Shown here: positions 47,383 to 58,400 of the stretch, one piece after another
Numbering within the stretch: the stretch's first letter is position 1
Layout: every line of letters starts with the position of its first letter
Assembly (NCBI GenBank): GCA_018340805.1
Contig: JACMZG010001913.1
Span: forward strand, 19,065,465-19,129,464
Length of the DNA stretch: 64,000 nt
Direction: 5' to 3'
Source: Microvelia longipes
Taxonomy: Eukaryota; Arthropoda; Insecta; Hemiptera; Veliidae
Notes under the pieces: generated by a model
The model's database searches: none
What the model was told of the DNA's origin: nothing
What the model saw: only the letters and a program-made list of their open reading frames with translations
Position numbers and translations under genes: made by a program

Positions 47383-48080
47383 CCTGTATAATCATACAGG
47401 CACTGTATGATTATACAGGCATTCTAGGTTATAGTAATAGAATAAGTAATAGGTTATAGTAATAAAATAAGTAATAGGTTATAGCAATTGAATGAGTAAT
47501 AGGTTATAGTAATAGTTGCAGTTATAGGTAATAGTAATATAAATATGCTTGTATTAGATTACGTTAGCAAGAGTTATAGGCTAAATAGTATGAGTTATTC
47601 GTTACTGTAATAATAGGAATACTAGTAAGATATAGTATTAGTACTAACAGGTATTGAGCTAACAATGTTATTAGTATTAAAAGTTACAGAAGTAATATTT
47701 ATGGGAGTTATGTTAGTAATTTAATATTTGTAGCAGACATACATAGAGAATAATAGTAAATGGTAATGAAAATAAAAATATTCAAAATGGCTAAAAATGA
47801 TGCAATGTAAAAATATCGATCTTATATATTGCGATCTATTATCTTATATAATTATGCAAAATATTTCAAGATTATAAATTAAACTTTAAATGAAAATTAT
47901 ATTCATTTATTATTCAAATTATATGGATTAAAACGAATAATAAAATAAAATTTCTAAACTTACTTCACTTCATCGGATATTCCGCTCTGCATGAAGGCTG
48001 AAGGCCGACTGACGAGAGCCGACCGTGTCTCCCTTTTATATCGTATACCCCCCTCCGCCATCTTGCCTCTGCCCCATATC
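47383..48080 (-). repeat. Promoter-like dispersed repeat, copy L2
   Basis: On the minus strand: CAAGATGGCGGA (YY1-like, about 48055-48066), TATAAAAGGG at 48040-48031, TCAGTC with its A exactly 30 bp further (48010), then a 47-nt leader ending at a strong donor GTAAGT (47963-47958). This is a textbook insect TATA plus initiator core followed by a 5' splice site. The transcript-proximal part then shares AT-rich sequence with L1 and ends in GTTATAGTAATA-type tandem units (47420-47530) and a hairpin (47384-47425). I recognise no coding sequence. It may be the 5' end of an unidentified mobile element or of a non-coding transcript. Confidence 0.55.
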
Positions 48081-48535
48081 AAGAAACAAATAATTATGAG
48101 ATATTCCATTTTATTTATGATAGAATTTATTCATAAATGTTAACTAATATATTTTTACAATTAACATTTAATAATTGATAATATTTTTTAAATTTTAGAC
48201 CAAAAATAAAAAAATATATTGATCTGACTAAAAAGCTGATACGATGTATTTTTATTAAATTTACATAAAATTTAATAATCTTTAATAATATCTTAAAAAC
48301 AAAATACTTTTTTATTTAATATTATTTTAAATAAATGAAGTTTATAATTTATATTGAAATTTGTCCATTTATACATCGAGTTATGTAACCTCCATCTTAA
48401 ATGAATTGTATAAATTCATAAAATAACAAACATATTTGTTTGAAAACAATAATTAATTTATATTTAATTATAAGTAACTATTTAAATTATTACAATTAAT
48501 GTTTAATGTGAAATACTTTTTTTGTTTAATAAGAA
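48081..48535. other. No gene recognised
   Basis: AT-rich sequence partly similar to that preceding L1 (about 5400-5490). Confidence 0.35.
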
Positions 48536-48798
48536 GCCTGAAACATCTTTTTGGGGCTCTCAGGAGCTTTGTGTAACCTCATTATAACCTCCTTTAAGAC
48601 TTAATTATGGTTATTATGAATCAATTGTTTTCGGCTTTCCGCAAATTTTTTGTGTTTTGTGTATTTTTAACGTTCTTCTATATATGTTACTGTATTTTGT
48701 ACTGATTATTTCATTATATTTTTAGCGAAGGAGATCAGGTTACATTTCGATGTTTCAAAATTGAACCAATAGGCCCCTCTAGTTATAATATTTCTATG
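48536..48798 (-). mobile_element. Family F element, one-ended copy F6
   Basis: CCTGAAACATCTTTTTGGGG, GTGTAACCTCATTATAACC and the end CTCTAGTTATAATATTTCTATG. The other end is absent. Confidence 0.65.
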
Positions 48799-48814
48799 AC
48801 TGGTACAAAATAGG

Positions 48815-49145
48815 GGTACCAGTCGTTGGCGCTCCAAGTTGTTGGAGCTCCATTCGTTCTAGCGCCATCATTTGCGCTCCAATTAGTTGGAGCGCCTATG
48901 AATGGCGCGTCAACGAATTGCCTGCACTTTAATTTTCTCGTGTAATTTCTCTAAAAATTCATAGACGCTCCAAATCGTTCGAGCCATTTCAAATGGAGCT
49001 CCAACGATTTGGAGCGTCTATTAATTTTTTGAGAAATTACGCGAGAAAATGTAAGTGCAGGCAATTCGTTGACACGCCATTTATTGGCGCTCCATATCGT
49101 TGGAGCTCCATGGAGCTCCAACGATTTGGAGCGTCAACGAATGAC
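48815..49145. repeat. Fold-back of TTGGAGC/GCTCCAA units just upstream of MCMBP
   Basis: About ten TTGGAGC or GCTCCA(A/T) units are arranged as nested inverted repeats. Larger arms of about 90 bp (GGCGCGTCAACGAATTGCCT on the left; AGGCAATTCGTTGACACGCC on the right) are centred near 48990. GC-rich relative to the surroundings. It ends about 180 bp before the MCMBP ATG. Confidence 0.85.
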
Positions 49146-49156
49146 ACCCGAAAATA

Positions 49157-49164
49157 GGCGGGAA
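49157..49164. promoter_or_regulatory. E2F-type site GGCGGGAA upstream of MCMBP
   Basis: GGCGGGAA (inverse TTCCCGCC) lies 166 bp before the MCMBP ATG, with a second E2F-like ACGCGGGA at 49176-49183. MCM and MCM-partner genes are classic E2F targets. Binding here is inferred. Confidence 0.5.
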
Positions 49165-49322
49165 TGTTTCAGAAAACGCGGGAGTTTGATAAGAGATAAG
49201 ATTTCTTGCCAACTTCCGTGTTGATGAATTTAAGTTATATGTTTATTTTTTTTTTTCTGTTCAGATAGATTGATTATATTGTTTGTGAATTGAATTAGAT
49301 TGTATTGAATCGATTCTACAGT

Positions 49323-49412
49323 ATGTGTTCTACTTTAGAAAACATGACTGCGGATGTGTGGCTGTCAGATGAATACAATCACATGAAACTTTTAGATGCC
49401 CACATTAGTCAG
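49323..49412 (+). CDS. MCMBP: MCMBP exon 1
   Basis: MCSTLENMTADVWLSDEYNH then MKLLDAHISQ; donor GTAAGA. A second Met at residue 8 is an alternative start. Sequence before the ATG ends TTCTACAG/T, which could itself be an acceptor, so a 5'-UTR exon further upstream is possible. Confidence 0.8.
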
Positions 49413-52400
49413 GTAAGATATATTTTATGGGGGTCTTTATGTCTCATCTACGTTGGTGTTAAGGAATTTCTTTAGTTATGGCATTTAAACGCTCTCTTGA
49501 CCATTAAAGTCTAAGATACTCGTTTTTTTGTTTTTGGGTAGAAGTATGTTTTGTGGGAAACTTAGATACCCAAGTTTACAGTCTATCGTTTAGTTTAAAA
49601 ATCTTGACAGGTCAGTTTAGACACCACTGATTCTGAAGAAAAAAAATCCCTGCAAGAAGGGAGCGGGAAAAAACTATGTAAACAAATCAGGTTATTTTAC
49701 CTGTATTGGCGATGTTTTTTTACATTTCTTTTGTGTAGTTTTATTTGAAAATATCATTGTTAAGATTAATTTGAAAGTAGTTTTCAAAATGATTTTAATC
49801 AAAAGAAGAACCACAAACAAAGTGAACGATTGCTGGGAAGAAGGTTTTTTCCCTACAGCGGTTATTGTGGTAGGGATTTTTTTTCTCTCTTAAAGTGAGA
49901 GGTTGGCAGCGGCTTCTCTGATTGGTCAATCCCCAAAATACTTATGACCTTGGGGATTTTTAAACTAAACGATAGACAGTAGTCAGATAGTACCTTCTCA
50001 CACACTTTAGATCCGCGTATCGTATAGAGTACGATCTCTCAATACGGTAATTTAAGCTGTATGAACCATGCGGAGGGGATCCGATCGCATACGCTAGAAC
50101 TAGGGAGAAAAATCTAAATGGATCCCCCGATACGCTGTCTTTTTGTGTGTGTACCTTTAGAGACGATTGTATTTAATGGATAACCTTCTCGTCGAATTTT
50201 TATTTCACTTTATTTCACTTCGATATAACCGTTTTTGATCAAATAACTTTTGGAATATTATTTTTTTTTGGTGTAACTTTATTATTATGCAAAGAAATCA
50301 CAATTTAATTAAATGAATTTTTTATTTTAAACTTCCTTATAACCAAAAGTGAAGCTTCACTATAAAAGACGCCATGTTTTGGCGGGATAAGTTATCACTC
50401 GATTGACAAAACAAATACGCTGCAAGAACTGTGAAGTTAGTTGACCGTATTGTATACGTTCTATAAAATCCGCGGATCTAGAGTGTGTGTGAACGTACTA
50501 AGAGTATAGCCAACATTACGTTGAAGGTATAGTATAACCAAGTTTTCGCCTTACTTGGTTATACATACCTTTAACGTAATGATGCATATACTCTGATGTA
50601 AGCTGGGTTTCTAAGTTTCCCACGAGACATACTTCTACCGTTTGTTGATATTACCTTTGGCCTAAGTATTCATTCACTAGCGGGTTGTTATTTATTTCAT
50701 CTGAGAATCCAAAGGTTGGTTGAACCTAGGTACGTCTGTGGTTCATATAAAGGCAGGAGGTAAAAATACCAGCCCCGCTAGAAGGCAGGGCTTGTATTGT
50801 GGTAGACAAAGATCTTGAATAAAGCGAATGACTTATTAAAGAACTTTTCTGGACATTGCTTGAGATTGAAAAAGAGGAGCAAACTTACATTCTCATGTTC
50901 ATAGCAAAAAGGCATTGTTGTGATCACAGATCCACTGCAACAGAGAAGTAAGTGAAATTAGTGAGGTCCTTAAGTTCCTGCCAATTTTGTAACTAAGCTC
51001 ATGTGATTAAGTTCAATTTTGAATTGAATAAGAGGGTTGAAATCCACCATGTGACATTATTCTACTTAGTGGTGTGTTAGTATTAAATTAAAAGACATGC
51101 CATAGGTAAATCATTGAATAAATGTTAAATAATTCAGGTTTGTCTTTTAACTCATTTAAGAATCCACCAGTTTGTTGGACTTAAATGGGTTTGTTGTTGG
51201 TGAAAGTGAGGAGTAAAGAAGGGGGTCAGGAAAATGGGGCGAGACTTGTAGCATAGAATAAGGTTACGAAAAAAAAAGATTTTTAGGGCTCTGCTAGCTA
51301 AAAATACAAGAAAGAGTTAATAAGGAATTGAAAGAAAACAGTCTCTCCACAATAACTTGTTATAATAAACAAAGCCGACTTTCGGTCTTACAGACCATCA
51401 TCAGTGTCAGTGAAAAGAGAAGGAAATTAGACTATCATTTGTCAGGAAACTTTATATTATAGTAGGACAGAGTCCTGTAGCTGACAGGACTCTGTCCTAC
51501 TATAATATAAAGCTTCCTGACAAATGATAGTCTAATTTCCTTCTCTTTTCACTGACACTGATGATGGTCTGTAAGACCGAAAGTCGGCTTTGTTTATTAT
51601 AACAAGTTATTGTGGAGAGACTGTTTTCTTTCAATTCCTATTGTGAGACTCCATAACTCAATTTTATCTTCTATAAAGAGTTAATAAATTTATATCATCA
51701 TCAAATGCTTTCTGTTAGAAAAGTATATGAATTTTTTTAAGTTCAAAGTAAGAAGGCAGACAAATTTGGAGATAGCTGTTTGCTGTATTTACAAACACAG
51801 TGCATTGATTTTCATCTGGGTTGAATTAAAAAATATCCCAAGTTAAAAAATAAATTGTATTTGGACAAATAATCATGATAAAATAAAAGTACAATGATTT
51901 CTTAAGTTTTATCATGATGCGATATTCAACTGTTATGCAAATGCAACTTAGCTGCTACATTATCCTTGCTAGCTAAACCAGCAGCTTACTTTTAAATAGT
52001 TGATAATCTTGGTTTTGATCTATTTACAGCCTGCTTAAAAAAAGCAGCAAGGAAAGTTTTACCAATAGATTTCCTTCCTTTACTAATATTTAGAGGTCTG
52101 TTAAAACTATTTAATAAAGCAGTTCAGTGTCAATAATACATATGTTGTCTAATGCTATACCTATTGTACTTTTGGCTTATTCACTAAAAGTATTGATAAC
52201 TATTGTTTTTAATTTAGATTCCAGAAATAGGATATGTTGCCAACCATAATCTAAGAGACGGTCAGTTGGTTAGGTTTAGAGGAATGATACAAGATATGGC
52301 TGATCCTGTCTTGTATCTTCGTAGATATGAATTGACTAATCAAAAAACTGGCACTTCTAAAGTATGTTCTGGCAAATATAAGGATTCTTTAGCCATAGAG

Positions 52401-55400
52401 GTAATTATTACAATATCTTCTTTTTAAGAAAATTTTATATATTTTTCTTAAATCCAGAAAATAGCAATATCTGTTAGGTATTTGATGTACACATTAGAAG
52501 CTTGCAAATTTGTATAAATTAACTTTTTGTCTTATCCTATATATAGTTCTTGGTTAGTTTTAGAAATTATTAAAATGAGGGGACTAACATGCCTTATCAT
52601 TTCATGGGTGCCAACTTAAGAAAGGGAGTACTGCTGTCCATTTGGATTTACTCATGAAATTCCACTCTTAACCTTGCAAGTTTTGATGTCAAACCAGAGC
52701 TCTCTTCTTTATTTTGAATTGTTTAATACTAATTGCTATTAAGAATGAAAATAAAGATTTATTGTTATTATTTATAGCTGCTTCAATTCTCTTTCTGGTT
52801 ACATTTCTTTACCATGGTAATAATCTAGTTATTATTTATGTATAGGAAGACGAAATATTAAATGAAGAGTCTCCTGAGCAGGTGCATTCAGAGAGAAGAT
52901 CGGTTTACTGTGTCTCAATCCCAGCTTTAAACTCGTGGGCAAGACCACCTGTTACATCTCTAACAGTATCCTTTTCTGATGAAATGTTATTAGAGTTTAA
53001 AGTATTCATATATTATTCTCATCAAGGTGTGGAATTTCCACTTCTTTTTATTGACTTTTTATTTACGGTTATCTAAAACAGTTGTTATCGTGTTACACAC
53101 AGTTATAATCAGTTGACAGCATGGGTAAATATCGTTGAGAAGCCAATGAGAGTCTAAACTATAGGTTTAAAATACTGTGTGAACAGTTGGGGTTGAACAT
53201 GAAGTTAAACCCCCTGCCAAACTTCGAGTGTGAACGAAGTTATAAAATAGCAGGAAATTAAAAATTAGTTGAAATCTTAACCCTTGGACACGGGTTAAAA
53301 AGTGACTTCTCTGTAATGTCAGACCTAACCGGTCTAAAACACAATGCAAAACATTATTTTTAACACAATATAGTTGTGTGAGGCAACTATACTACATGTG
53401 TTCTAAGTTTCGACATGGTCACGTGACTAAAAATCAGCTGAAAGGAAGAAAATGTAGCACTTGTAACACAGTAAATGGGAAGAAAAAAACCCTTCAGCTG
53501 CGAGAGGAGCCAGGTAGATGGCCAGCTGGGTGGGAGGTGAGTCAGGTTAATTTACCCACCTCGCAGCACTTAATTAAAAAATGTATTAAAAACAAACTAT
53601 TTTTAACTAATTTTTTTTACTTTGAATGGTGTTTGTTTTAATATTGTTATTTCATATCATATTCAATCTGAATTATATCATTATTTATTTCTACATGGAA
53701 AATTAATTTTTACAACAAAAAAACAGTAAAAACTTGAGCAATAATTAAATAAAATTTATTTTACTTGTTACACTAATTAATAACTATAATACATTAATAA
53801 TTATAATTAACAATAATTGTAATCACTTAGAGGCTGGTAAGAAAGTCTGATATCAATTTCTCGCTAATAATAATAATAATAATTATTATTAATTATTATA
53901 ATTAATAAGATCAGATATAATAATATCTGTTGGCAGTGGTACAGAGGATTATTACTATTTTTTTATTTCCTTTGCGATAAGCATTAATTTTGAAATTAGC
54001 TAATCAGTGTTTGTTATGAGAAGAGGATGTTAGGAATGGATGTATTTATTGGGGCATGCTTGATATTGTGTACGACATGATAACTTAACAAAAATGAAAC
54101 CAGGTTCAGAGTGAAAGTTAAAAGATTTTGAAATGGATCAGGAAACGTGTGTTTAGAGCATGCCTGCCCGGGAAGTTGTACTATGGTTATTCTGTGACAT
54201 CACCCAAGTACCTGTATGCATTTTTTGTATGTCTGCAGCTTCTATTAAAACAGCTGCTTTTATGTAGAAATTTATAAAGAGAGTAGTATAGAAATGTAAC
54301 AAGCAATTGCTATGCCATGGGAACTGTTCCGTTATTTGACAATCATCATTATTGATGGCTCTCCATAATTTTTACCCCTCTTCGTTTCATCAGAGCACCA
54401 TTTAACAAATGTTTGCTTGTTACAGTCATGGGTGTCTCTCACACAATTAATTATATTGTATCAACAATTCATATTTTCCAAATCTTAATACTATCAAATG
54501 ATTTTTTACGTAACTTTTCAGTTCTTACTTTTAATTGGTCAAATCATACAACGAGGTGTCTTGTCTTGTACAAAGTATCTTGAAAACACTATTTGAACTG
54601 CATATTATTTTTGAAATATTATATTTTAAGTTCATTGCTTCGTGTTTAATTATTTCTGTTAAAAAATATTTTCTTGAACCATTATTTATTTAGCTTGTGC
54701 AATCATCTGAGCAAAATCACGATGTTGAAATGGAAACTTGTCAATCTAGTTCTAGTCAAATCAAAAGATCGGCTGAGCAAATGGATGAAGATGTGCTTGA
54801 AGCAGGTGATTCCACCCTTGAATCTGAGTAAGTTAATTTTTTTTTCTATTCGCCTTATCGCCTTCTGTATCTCATGTGAGGGAATAGTATTTAATTGTAA
54901 AAAAATGTTTTCCCCACCCATATAAATGCCCCCTTAAACTAGTACACCTAATCAGTGCTTTGAGTATTTACATTTTGAATTTAATTTTAATGTTATCTAT
55001 ATTTTTTTTACTAAATTTTAACCTCATTTAATTTTCCTTGTAAAAATCATAACCTTACAATCCAGTACCACAAAAATAACTTTCCTCTGAGACGTCAGGT
55101 CTAACCCAGTCAATCTAGGTTTTGGACCGTCAGGGTTAACATAGAACCTTTTATCTTAGATTGTAGTAGTTGAGGAAAAGTGAAAAAGTATTTTTTTGAT
55201 TACTATTAAAATTATTAATTTTGATGTGTTTTAGTAAAACTAAAAGGCAACAGACGGATGCATCCGTGGACAGCAAACCCTCTGAAATATTGTTGAATCA
55301 TCCTATTGAAGGAACCAACAACTATTCATGCTTAATTAATGTAAGTTTCGTATACCTTTTGAGTCTATTGTATTTATTGCAAAATTTTCAAACTCTCTAT

Positions 55401-58400
55401 GACTGCACAAAGTGATTCTAGCTAATTAATGTTACATTTTTCATTTTGAAAATGAAAAATATTTAGTGATATTTAGACTGGACCACTTCTGTTAGTTTTC
55501 ATATTTTGTGTCATTAATAGAAAAAACATGGAATCTTGGACTTTAAATCCCAAAAAACAAGATGTCAGCTATAGAGGCCAAAAGGTTAAAGAAATTATTA
55601 TTATACTATAGAAAAATTAAAAATACTTTTTTAGCCCTTTTGATTATCTTCCTATTAGTTTTGGGCAGGTGATAAGGAGTTGTGTCGTTAGGTGTTCTTC
55701 AAGGAAAAATAAGTGTCAGTTTTTCACTGTTTTTAGTTTTTCTACCAAAATAAATAAAACAGGATTTCGGCACTTTTTGTTAGTTTAATACATCTGTAAA
55801 CAGTGTAATACATGAGATATGCTCTTTCTACTCTATCCTTAGAATAATACTATATATAGAAGGAGCACAGGACTGTAAACACAATGTTATTCCACTGATA
55901 ACACAAAGGCTGGTTGGCTGGTGGATTTAAGTAGGCGTACCACCCTAACAACAAAACATTATTTTAAATACATGTCATAAATATCTATCAATGAAGAAAG
56001 ATCGTAAAGAACAAATATAATAACTTAATACACCTGCTGAGTATTTAATAAAACCGGTCTTAGATGGCAAAAGGGTGGCGGAATACAAGAATCTACATTT
56101 AGTTGACGAGGACTAATTTAATTTTAAATATACTAATTTAATATCATTTTAATTAAAAACGTTAAAATACAACTTAAAATGCTTAAAATATTCCAATGAA
56201 CTGATATTTATATTAGTATTTTATGAATAATCAATCATTAATTAATAATAGAACATAATAATTAAACAACCGGAAGTATTGCCAACTTTTTTTTAGAATA
56301 TTGTATATTGTTAGGGTGGCAGCATTACTTAAGTCCACCAGTGAACCGCCTCTTGTGTTATCAGTAGCGCTCCTTCTATATATAGTATTATTCTAAGACT
56401 CTAGCATTATTCCAGTTGACAGCATTGGAAAATAGTGTTGAGGAACCAATAAGATTGACTTAATATGACATTGTGGGCATGGTTTAACCAGGACTAACCT
56501 CATTGGCTCCCTCGCATTATTTCCCCACGCTGTCAATTGAATAACCGTGTGTCATACTATAATAATGATACATTGAATAATTATTATTAGGTTTATGAAG
56601 AATTAGATGAATCGATAATAAAAATGAACACTATTGTGGATGCTGTTGGTTTCATTTCTTTCACTCAGGATTGTGATGATTTCAAGCACCTCCCGTCCAC
56701 TCTTGTACCGAGACTCCATGCCATCTCTGTCAAACCCATTCAGCATAGTAATCCTTTCTGTTCTACCATTATTAATCAAGGTAATGTATATTAATTGTTC
56801 TTATTTATAATTCTTTTATTTTTTCTATTAAGAATAAGTAATTTATTTTAGAAATTAGATACATACATATAACATGCATTACTACTTATGAGGTAATTAC
56901 ATTTAATGACATATGCGTAGCATCTTGCCGATGTAATTAAAATACAGGCTAAATTCGCCAAAATCTATTTTCTAGCACGTGTAAACTTTAGCCACTATTT
57001 CATTATTACCCGATTGAATCATTAAATTAATAAATTACTTGAATGAAAAACTTAAAAGTAATCAGAAGCGTTCTGTGGAAGTTTAAAGACGACAAAGGAT
57101 GTGCGAAGCGGTACGGCTGGTTATAAGTATAACTATACAAAGTAATGAAGACACAGATTCCCTCACTCATTTTATTTCCTCGTGCAGTGGCTACCAAGAA
57201 CCTAGACTAAAATTACTCATCTTATCCCCTAACTGACCTTCTGTATAACCCATCCCTAACATTCATCTCCAATCTCTATTACTTTTTCTGTCAGGCTCTC
57301 CTAATAAGAAAGAAAGACGCCTAGCATACTTATACATATTTTCCCAATTTATAGATTTATATTTATTTCTTTTTTTTTAAATTGCATTGTACAAGAGAGA
57401 GAGAGAGAGAGAGACACAAACCTTTAAACAAAACTTCAACTCAATTTCTTTTGTTACTATTTTTAATTTTTTCCCTTTAATAAGATCATGAACCTAAGTT
57501 GTGAACCTATTTACTTATTTTTTTTTCAATTTTCATTAATTTTTTTTCCTTTTCTGTGTTTTCTCTTTTTTTTATTGTAACTGATCTTATTGTTTGTTCG
57601 CTGTTTCTCCCTCTCTTCTTCTCTAAATTTGCCCTTAAGATTATTTACTTTTGTTAAAAATAGACAAACTTTTTTTTTATTTTTAATAATAAGTCTAATT
57701 TATTTATTATCTAATATCTTGCTTAAGTACTAATTTATGTGTTTTCTTTTATACTTTGCTAAACTTGTAATTATCCCACAAGGACTCCTCCCCCTTTGTA
57801 AAGACTGTATGTCTATGACAAATATATTATTATTAACTGTACAAAGTATAAAAATTTAATTTCAAACTGATTGTGGGCAAAAAGCGGGAAATTGAGACAC
57901 GCCCATTCAATTAAAAGGTAGGTCTCCCGCCGTGCTAGTGTCGACCGGAATCCAAATTTTTCCACCATTGAGTTTACAGTCTTTCTGATTAAGTATCTGT
58001 AGTCTCTGGTGTAGGGGATCTCATATATTTAGGAGTAGTAACACGGTACCTGTTTATGAATGTGTTTATCTATAGGTAATATTAAGTTTGTTAACTTAAA
58101 AATATTATTACTAGAGGATCCCTATAGGTTAAATTTTGAAACATCGAAAAAGCAACTTGACAACCTTCACTAAAAATATATAATTAAATAATCAGTAAAC
58201 AATTTTACAATAACTTATATAGTAGAATTATGTAATTATAATTATGTATTGCGGTTTAACAATAAATATTTTTTTAAACTCAATTGTGTTAAATTTTAAC
58301 CATGTTTAATATATACCACAAAATCTCTGTCAAAACAACTAATGATTATATAGTAGAACCTTAAAAATACAAATCAAAAGACAATCAATATGTGGGAAGC

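Larger units (their letters stand above)
49540..50641. mobile_element. Palindromic MITE I, split by C3 and H2
   Basis: Outer arms: GTAGAAGTATGTTTTGTGGG then AAACTTAGATACCC at the left (49536-49575); their inverse at 50605-50641. The inner arm AGAGTATAGCCAACATTACG resumes at 50501 and pairs with 50555-50597. Removing C3 and H2 gives a palindrome of about 180 bp. Confidence 0.75.
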
